NCBI RefSeq assembly: GCF_014155765.1
Contig: NZ_SCKT01000001.1
Location: forward strand, 868,001-932,000
From: Pantoea dispersa
GTDB taxonomy: Bacteria > Pseudomonadota > Gammaproteobacteria > Enterobacterales > Enterobacteriaceae
Reading direction: 5' to 3'
Length of the DNA: 64,000 bases
Shown here piece after piece: positions 58,419 to 64,000 of the stretch. The notes below the pieces were generated by a model. The model worked only from the letters and a program-made list of their open reading frames with translations, was not told where the DNA came from and made no database searches. How positions within the stretch are numbered: the first letter of the stretch is position 1; each line of letters starts with the position of its first letter. The translations under genes and the position numbers were made by a program.

Positions 58419-59972
58419 ATGTCAGGTTCGGTTCAGGCAATTCGCCTCGTTCCCGGTGAAGTGGACCTCGCCACCTTACGCCGTATTTATCAGGAGAAGG
58501 TGACCCTGCAGCTGGCAGAGGAAGCGCGGGCGGATATTGACCGCGCCCGTGAAACCGTCGAGGCCATCGTCGCCTCGGGCAAGGTGGTGTACGGCATCAA
58601 CACCGGCTTCGGCAAGCTGGCACAAACGCAGATTCCCGCCGAACGCCTGGCGGAACTGCAGCGTAACCTGGTGCTGTCACACAGCGTCGGCCTCGGCGAT
58701 CTGCTGCCGGACAACGTCACCCGCCTGGTAGTCGCCAGCAAAATCATCAGCCTGGCACGCGGCCACTCGGGCATCCGCAGGGAACTGATTGACGCGCTGC
58801 TGGCGCTGTTCAACGGCGGCGTGATGCCGTGCATCCCGGCGAAGGGATCGGTTGGCGCATCCGGCGATCTGGCGCCGCTGGCGCATCTCTCCCTGATGCT
58901 GCTCGGTGAAGGTCAGGTGCGCATTGACGGCCAGCTGGTGCCCGCCAGCGAAGGCCTGGCCCGCGTCGGCCTGCAGCCGATTGTGCTGGGGCCAAAAGAG
59001 GGTCTGGCGTTGCTCAACGGCACCCAGGTCTCTACCGCGCTGGCGCTGCGTGGGCTGTTTGAAGCCGAAAATCTGTTTGCCGCCGGGCTGATGGCCGGCG
59101 CGCTGTCGCTTGAAGCGATCAAAGGCTCGGTTAAACCGTTTGATGCGCGCATCCATCAGGCGCGCGGCCAGCACGGGCAGATTGCCGTCGCCGCTGCGGT
59201 GGCGACGCTGCTCGAAGGCAGCGAAATTCTCAGTTCGCACAGCAACTGCGGACGCGTGCAGGATCCCTATTCGATCCGCTGCGTACCGCAGGTGATGGGC
59301 GCCTGTCTCGATAACCTCAGCCACGCCGCGCGCGTGCTGCAGATTGAAGCCAACGCCGCTTCTGACAACCCGCTGGTCTTCAGCGACAGCGGCGACGTGA
59401 TCTCCGGCGGTAACTTCCACGCCGAGCCGGTAGCCTTTGCCGCCGACATCATCGCGCTGGCGATTGCCGAAGTCGGTGCTATATCCGAACGCCGCCTGGC
59501 GCTGCTGCTCGACACCGGCCTCTCCGGCCTGCCGCCCTTCCTGGTGCGCGACGGCGGTGTGAACTCGGGCTTCATGATTGCGCAGGTTACCGCTGCCGCG
59601 CTGGCCTCGGAGAACAAATCGCTGGCGCACCCGGGCAGCGTCGACAGCCTGCCGACCTCAGCCAATCAGGAAGATCACGTATCGATGGCCACCTACGCGG
59701 CACGCCGCCTGGGCGAGATGTGCTTCAACACTGCTGCCGTGGTCGGCATTGAAGCGATGGCAGCGGCGCAGGGCATCGACTTCCACCGCCCGCTGCAAAG
59801 CTCTGCCGCGATCGAACAGGAGATGAGCCGCATTCGTGCGCAGGTCGCCTTCCTCGATCAGGACCGTTTACTGGCGCCGGACATTGATGCCATGCGCCTG
59901 TGGGCCAGCAGTTATGTCTGGCCTGAAACCCTTACTGCGCTGCTGCCAAGCCAGCGTTCTACTGCTAATTAA
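58419..59972 (+). CDS. hutH: Histidine ammonia-lyase HutH
   Basis: First enzyme of histidine degradation: L-histidine to trans-urocanate and ammonia. The 517-residue protein has the MIO-forming Ala147-Ser148-Gly149 in [15 protein letters not shown] and the catalytic Tyr in [11 protein letters not shown]. Also present are LSHSVGLG (His), LLNGTQ (Asn), [14 protein letters not shown] (Tyr284), [10 protein letters not shown] and SANQEDHVS (Glu). All active-site residues known for Pseudomonas HutH are kept. Followed by hutU after 7 bases. Confidence 0.96.
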   Translation: MSGSVQAIRLVPGEVDLATLRRIYQEKVTLQLAEEARADIDRARETVEAIVASGKVVYGINTGFGKLAQTQIPAERLAELQRNLVLSHSVGLGDLLPDNVTRLVVASKIISLARGHSGIRRELIDALLALFNGGVMPCIPAKGSVGASGDLAPLAHLSLMLLGEGQVRIDGQLVPASEGLARVGLQPIVLGPKEGLALLNGTQVSTALALRGLFEAENLFAAGLMAGALSLEAIKGSVKPFDARIHQARGQHGQIAVAAAVATLLEGSEILSSHSNCGRVQDPYSIRCVPQVMGACLDNLSHAARVLQIEANAASDNPLVFSDSGDVISGGNFHAEPVAFAADIIALAIAEVGAISERRLALLLDTGLSGLPPFLVRDGGVNSGFMIAQVTAAALASENKSLAHPGSVDSLPTSANQEDHVSMATYAARRLGEMCFNTAAVVGIEAMAAAQGIDFHRPLQSSAAIEQEMSRIRAQVAFLDQDRLLAPDIDAMRLWASSYVWPETLTALLPSQRSTAN

Positions 59973-59979
59973 GGAACCG

Positions 59980-61668
59980 ATGATGAGCGAAACTTTGACT
60001 CAGGCTGTTGCCCGTGAAATCCGTGCGCCGCGCGGTAATGAACTGCACTGCGCCAACTGGCTGATTGAAGCGGCATACCGCATGATTCAGAACAACCTCG
60101 ATCCTGACGTGGCCGAACGCCCGGAGGATCTGGTGGTGTATGGCGGAATCGGCAAAGCCGCGCGCAACTGGGCGTGCTTTGAGCAGATTCTGCGCTCGCT
60201 GCGCGCGCTGCAGCCGGAAGAGACGCTGCTGATCCAGTCCGGCAAGCCGGTCGGTGTGTTCCGCACCCATGCCGATGCACCGCGCGTACTGCTGGCCAAC
60301 TCCAACCTGGTGCCGCACTGGGCGACGTGGGATCACTTCCACGAGCTGGATAAGGCCGGGCTGATGATGTATGGCCAGATGACCGCCGGTTCATGGATCT
60401 ATATCGGCGCGCAGGGCATCGTGCAGGGTACCTTTGAAACCTTCGCCGAAGCCGGTCGCCAGCACTACAACAGTGACCTGACCGGCCGCTGGATCCTCAC
60501 CGCCGGTCTGGGCGGCATGGGCGGCGCGCAGCCGCTGGCGGGCGTCCTGGCCGGTGCCTGCGTGCTGGCGATTGAGTGCCAGGAGTCGCGCATCGATTTC
60601 CGTCTGCGCACCCGCTACCTCGACCATAAAGCCTACAGCCTGGATGAGGCGCTGGCGCTGATCAAAGACGCCACCGAAGCCGGCCAGGCGATCTCCGTGG
60701 GCCTGCTGGGCAACGCGGCCGAGCTGGTCCCGGAACTGGTGCAGCGCGCGAAAGCGGGCGGCATGAAGCCTGACATCGTGACCGATCAGACCTCCGCGCA
60801 CGACCCGATCAATGGCTATCTGCCGGTGGGCTGGGACGTGGCGCGCTGGGAAACCGAGCGCGTCAGCAATCCGAAAGCGGTAGAGAAAGCGGCACGCGCT
60901 TCCATGGCGCAGCACGTGCAGGCGATGCTCGACTTCCACCACATGGGTGTGCCGACCGTGGATTACGGCAACAACATTCGTCAGGTGGCGCTGGATGAAG
61001 GGGTGAAAAACGCCTTTGATTTCCCGGGCTTCGTGCCGGCGTATATTCGTCCGCTGTTCTGCGAAGGCAAAGGCCCGTTCCGCTGGGTGGCGCTCTCGGG
61101 CGATGCGGAAGATATCTATAAAACCGACGCCAAACTGAAAGAGCTGTTCCCGGATCACAAAAACCTGCACCGCTGGCTGGATATGGCGCAGGAGCGCATC
61201 GCCTTCCAGGGCCTGCCGGCGCGTATTTGCTGGCTGGGGCTGGGCGAGCGTCATAAAGCGGCGCTGGCATTCAATGAGATGGTGCGCAACGGCGAGCTGA
61301 AAGCGCCGATCGTGATTGGTCGTGACCACCTCGACTGCGGCTCGGTGGCGTCACCTAACCGTGAAACCGAGGCGATGAAGGATGGCTCGGATGCGGTGTC
61401 AGACTGGCCGCTGCTGAACGCGCTGCTGAACACCGCCGGCGGGGCCACCTGGGTGAGCCTGCACCACGGCGGCGGCGTCGGTATGGGCTTCTCGCAGCAT
61501 TCCGGGGTGGTGATCGTCTGTGACGGTACGGCTGAAGCGGATGCGCGCCTTGGTCGCGTGCTGTGGAACGACCCGGCCACCGGCGTGATGCGTCATGCCG
61601 ATGCGGGTTACGAGCTGGCGCAGACCTGCGCAGAGCAGCACGGTCTCAATTTGCCGATGCTGAAGTAG
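59980..61668 (+). CDS. hutU: Urocanate hydratase HutU
   Basis: Second enzyme: urocanate plus water to imidazolonepropionate, using tightly bound NAD as electrophile. 562 residues from ATG 59980 (59983 also possible; AAGGA at 59971). Landmarks: [63 protein letters not shown] (NAD site), [19 protein letters not shown] (catalytic Cys in RICWLGLG). An open frame extends into hutH in another frame but is not used. Operon hutHU. Confidence 0.95.
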   Translation: MMSETLTQAVAREIRAPRGNELHCANWLIEAAYRMIQNNLDPDVAERPEDLVVYGGIGKAARNWACFEQILRSLRALQPEETLLIQSGKPVGVFRTHADAPRVLLANSNLVPHWATWDHFHELDKAGLMMYGQMTAGSWIYIGAQGIVQGTFETFAEAGRQHYNSDLTGRWILTAGLGGMGGAQPLAGVLAGACVLAIECQESRIDFRLRTRYLDHKAYSLDEALALIKDATEAGQAISVGLLGNAAELVPELVQRAKAGGMKPDIVTDQTSAHDPINGYLPVGWDVARWETERVSNPKAVEKAARASMAQHVQAMLDFHHMGVPTVDYGNNIRQVALDEGVKNAFDFPGFVPAYIRPLFCEGKGPFRWVALSGDAEDIYKTDAKLKELFPDHKNLHRWLDMAQERIAFQGLPARICWLGLGERHKAALAFNEMVRNGELKAPIVIGRDHLDCGSVASPNRETEAMKDGSDAVSDWPLLNALLNTAGGATWVSLHHGGGVGMGFSQHSGVVIVCDGTAEADARLGRVLWNDPATGVMRHADAGYELAQTCAEQHGLNLPMLK

Positions 61669-61673
61669 TTCCA

Positions 61674-61693
61674 GGTGCGCATCAATGCGCACC
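61674..61693. repeat. Single palindrome after hutU
   Basis: GGTGCGCAT-CA-ATGCGCACC followed by CTACG, six bases after hutU. It resembles the palindromes of the following array in design (GGT..GCAT / ATGC..ACC next to a GTAGGG/CCCTAC flank) but in inverted orientation and with a different core. Confidence 0.7.
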
Positions 61694-61776
61694 CTACGGG
61701 AAGTTACCCCGGCTGGGCAATGCCGCAATGTGCGGTCTGTTAAGCCTTAACACTGTTCGCAAAGGTTGCACTGTAC

Positions 61777-62047
61777 AAGGTCGGCATTGATGCCGACCGC
61801 GTGCAGCGCCAGCACGGCAGCATCCCATCACGCCCTGTAGGGTCGGCATTCATGCCGACCGCGTGCAGCGCCAGCACGGCAGCATCCCATCACGCCCTGT
61901 AGGGTCGGCATTGATGCCGACCGCGTGCAGCACCAGCACGGCGGTATCCTATCGCACCCTGTAGGGTCGGCATTTATGCCGACCGCGTGCAGCGCCAGCA
62001 CGGCAGCATTCCATCACGTCCTGTAGGGTGGGCATTTATGCCGACCT
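61777..62047. repeat. Tandem array of 62-bp units with palindromes
   Basis: Five palindromes GGTCGGCAT-TNA-TGCCGACC start at 61781, 61843, 61905, 61967 and 62029, exactly 62 bases apart. The 42 or so bases between them are also nearly identical (GCGTGCAGCGCCAGCACGGC... then CCTGTAGG). The last copy is slightly degenerate (GGTGGGCAT). The whole unit, not only the palindrome, is duplicated, so this is a tandem amplification of a REP-like element, not a CRISPR. Confidence 0.9.
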
Positions 62048-62194
62048 TGCCCCCCCCTTATGCCAATCCGCTATAGCCTATAGCCAAATTATTCCTTTCC
62101 ACGATAGACGCCCCCCACGCTTACCACTACAGTGGACACTTAACTTCCCGCGTCGGAGATTGCGCAGCTGACGCTGCTGATGGAGCCTTACCTT
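62048..62194. other. Region upstream of the M20 amidohydrolase gene
   Basis: About 150 bases between the repeat array and the next gene. It begins with a C-run and holds no supported frame; it likely contains the promoter. Confidence 0.4.
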
Positions 62195-63352
62195 ATGAGC
62201 CTGCCTGCTGTCCTGCTGGAAAACGCCCTCACCTGGCGTCGTCAGTTACATCAACACCCTGAACTGGGTTACCAGGAGCAGCAGACCAGCGAGCTGGTAG
62301 CCCAGGTACTGACCGATGCCGGACTGCAGGTGTTTCGCGGCCTCGCCGGCACTGGCGTGATCGGCACGCTGGAAAACGGTCCCGGTCCGGTCATCGGGCT
62401 GCGCGCCGATATGGATGCCCTGCCGATTACCGAAAAAGGCGAGCCGCAGTGGAAATCGAGCCGGCCTGGCGTGATGCACGCCTGTGGTCACGATGGCCAC
62501 ACCGCGATATTGCTGGCCGCAGCCTGTCAGCTGGCCGCCACGCGTAATTTCAAAGGTACGGTACACTTCCTGTTTCAGCCGGCCGAAGAGAATCTCGGTG
62601 GTGCGCGCAAAATGGTGGAAGAAGGTCTGTTTCAGCGCTTCCCGATGGATGCCGTGTACGCGATGCACAACTGGCCGGGATTGCCGGTGGGATCGCTGGC
62701 GGTAAATCCGGGCGCGATGATGGCATCGCTGGATTCGTTTGAGATTACGCTGCACGGCAAAAGCTGCCATGCGGCGATGCCGGAAAGCGGTGCCGACCCG
62801 ATGGTGGTCGCCGCCGAGCTGATTCTGGCGCTGCAAACCATCCCGTCGCGCCGCCTGTCACCGCTGGCGTCGGCGGTGGTCAGCGTCACCCAGATTCACG
62901 GTGGCGAGGCCATTAACGTCATTCCGGAGCAGATCACGCTGCGCGGTACGGTGCGATGTCTGCAGACCGACGTGCGCAATCGCGTGCGCGGTCTGATTGA
63001 AGATTTTGTCACCACCCTGCCGCGCCCGTTTGGCGTCAGCGGCGAGATTCACTGGTATCCCGGCTATCCGGTTACCGCCAACCATGTCGCCCCGGCGGAG
63101 CAGGTGCGTGACGTGGCGTGCCAGCTGCTGGGTGAACAGCAGGTGCACTGGCAGGTTAATCCGTCGATGGCGTCTGAAGATTTCGCCTGCATGCTGGAAG
63201 CCTGTCCCGGCGCCTATTTCTGGCTCGGCGCTGACGGTGCCACGCCTTCAGCCCCGCTGCACAATGCGAACTATGATTTCAACGATGCGCTGCTGCCGAT
63301 TGGTATTACGTTCTGGCAGCAGCTGGTGGAGAGCGTACTGATTAAACGCTGA
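62195..63352 (+). CDS. M20 family amidohydrolase (hippurate hydrolase-like)
   Basis: Zinc- or manganese-dependent amidohydrolase of 385 residues. ATG 62195 was chosen over 62180 because GGAG lies nine bases before it. Catalytic domain: WRRQLHQHPELGYQEQQT near 10, GLRADMDALPI near 70, HACGHDGHTAILL near 100 (metal Cys/His) and FQPAEENLGGARKMVEEG near 130. The dimerisation lid (about 180-290) includes LHGKSCHAAMPESGADP. Family members hydrolyse N-acyl amino acids or peptides. Next to the hut island, but not shown to belong to it. Confidence 0.88.
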   Translation: MSLPAVLLENALTWRRQLHQHPELGYQEQQTSELVAQVLTDAGLQVFRGLAGTGVIGTLENGPGPVIGLRADMDALPITEKGEPQWKSSRPGVMHACGHDGHTAILLAAACQLAATRNFKGTVHFLFQPAEENLGGARKMVEEGLFQRFPMDAVYAMHNWPGLPVGSLAVNPGAMMASLDSFEITLHGKSCHAAMPESGADPMVVAAELILALQTIPSRRLSPLASAVVSVTQIHGGEAINVIPEQITLRGTVRCLQTDVRNRVRGLIEDFVTTLPRPFGVSGEIHWYPGYPVTANHVAPAEQVRDVACQLLGEQQVHWQVNPSMASEDFACMLEACPGAYFWLGADGATPSAPLHNANYDFNDALLPIGITFWQQLVESVLIKR

Positions 63353-63466
63353 TGGCGCTGCTCAGCAAGCTCCTTCAGCTGCGCAGGCGTGCACCCCCTG
63401 CGCAACCGCTGCGGTGACCGCCGTCACCGCCCAGGTTTTTCGTGCATAGCCGGCCGGGCAGCCCGG

Positions 63467-64000
63467 TTAAATTCCCGCCTGCTGTAACCGCGTTTCGGCA
63501 TCGGCCATTGTTGCGGCTTCGCCGGTCGCCACCAGACAGCACGCCAGCTGCAGGCGCAGCGCCTGCGGCACCGCGCGTTCACCGGCCAGCACCTGACGGA
63601 TCCACGCTGCGGTATCCTGGGCGCCTTTGCTCTCTGCTAACGCCAGCGCGACCTCTGGCTGCCGCTCAACCCACACTTCCGCTTCTGCGCCGGCACCGCG
63701 AATATAATTAATCGCCGGGCAGCGCTGCGGATTGGCATAGACCTCACCTTCAGTGCCGTTCAGCAGAATGGCCGGTGCATCGATATCCTGGAAGAATTTC
63801 CCCACGCGCGGCACATATTCCGGATGCGACACGCTCGCCAGCCGCAGCGCGGCGCGTTCGGCAAACGGCGTCGCCAGCTTGGCCAGCGTGTGCGCGCTGT
63901 TACGCACGCCCATGCGCCAGCGCAGCGCCAGCTGTTTAGCCATTGGCGCACATAAATCATTGATGGTAATGAATGCCAGCTCGCCAGCGTCGAGTTTCGC
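63467..64000 (-). CDS. ybiB: YbiB (TrpD2 family), 5' end beyond the window
   Basis: C-terminal 177 residues of a YbiB/TrpD2 protein, an anthranilate phosphoribosyltransferase-fold protein that binds nucleic acid rather than making tryptophan (family knowledge). The visible RWRMGVRNSAHTLAKLATPF, SVSHPEYVPRVGKFFQDI and NGTEGEVYANPQRCP blocks match E. coli YbiB. The reading frame continues without a stop to base 64000 (ITINDLCAP precedes the internal Met at 63943), so that Met is not the start. Confidence 0.92.
   Translation of the reverse strand, partial: AKLDAGELAFITINDLCAPMAKQLALRWRMGVRNSAHTLAKLATPFAERAALRLASVSHPEYVPRVGKFFQDIDAPAILLNGTEGEVYANPQRCPAINYIRGAGAEAEVWVERQPEVALALAESKGAQDTAAWIRQVLAGERAVPQALRLQLACCLVATGEAATMADAETRLQQAGI

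Noticed and set aside
61777-62047. CRISPR array
   Set aside because: The repeat-and-spacer appearance is misleading: the 'spacers' are nearly identical from unit to unit, the repeat is a 20-base palindrome, and no cas genes are present.

Overview
The window is chromosomal DNA from an enterobacterium, most likely Erwiniaceae (Pantoea/Erwinia/Mixta type). The backbone follows, gene for gene, the Escherichia coli K-12 segment potIHGF-ybjN-rimK-nfsA-ybjC-grxA-ybjM-ybjL-rybB-ybjG-dacC-yliI-rimO-gsiDCBA-iaaA-moeAB-ybiT-ybiR-mntR-mntS-ompX-rhtA-dps-glnHPQ-rlmF-ybiB. The genus is an inference from gene order and protein similarity. No rRNA, tRNA, phage or insertion sequence was seen.

Layout. 1-5057: putrescine uptake operon potFGHI and ybjN. 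5145-7051: ybjC-nfsA-rimK. 7260-9997: grxA, ybjM, transporter ybjL and the sigma-E type small RNA rybB. 10080-15495: two overlapping PAP2 phosphatases (the second is ybjG), carboxypeptidase dacC, a HAD phosphatase, PQQ-type sugar dehydrogenase yliI and a beta-carbonic anhydrase. 15792-16491: a RelE-type toxin with a helix-turn-helix antitoxin. 16618-20173: rimO, a DUF4385 gene and a Tsr-like chemoreceptor. 20301-26612: glutathione importer gsiABCD with iaaA. 26934-28072: an orphan RNase A-like polymorphic toxin and its immunity gene. 28242-32591: moeA, moeB, ybiT and an H-NS family gene. 33021-38966: a sugar porter and an EmrA/EmrB/OprM-type efflux operon. 39149-41197: ybiR and mntR, divergent from two very small genes behind an MntR-box-like dyad; the second resembles MntS. 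41344-47584: ompX, rhtA, dps, glnHPQ and rlmF.

From 47764 to about 63352, where E. coli has other genes between rlmF and ybiB, sits a histidine-utilisation island. It holds hutG-hutI, hutF-hutD, the repressor hutC and hutH-hutU. These give the route histidine to urocanate to imidazolonepropionate to N-formimidoylglutamate, then via HutF and HutG to glutamate plus formate. The island also has a five-gene operon: a polar amino acid ABC importer translationally coupled to a second HutH-like gene. This HutH-like protein lacks exactly the Ala-Ser-Gly triplet that makes the MIO cofactor, and also the catalytic Tyr, so it is probably not an ammonia-lyase. At least six HutC-type dyads (CTTGTATNNACAAG-like) lie before the importer operon, between hutI and hutF, before hutC and before hutH. 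The island ends in a tandem array of 62-bp units, each with a palindrome, and an M20 amidohydrolase.

The most unusual items are the MIO-less HutH paralogue with its HutC-controlled importer, the MntR-box-linked pair of tiny genes with an enlarged cysteine-rich MntS-like protein, the orphan RNase A-like toxin/immunity pair, and the 62-bp array. All calls come from reading the sequence. No database search or structure prediction was run.
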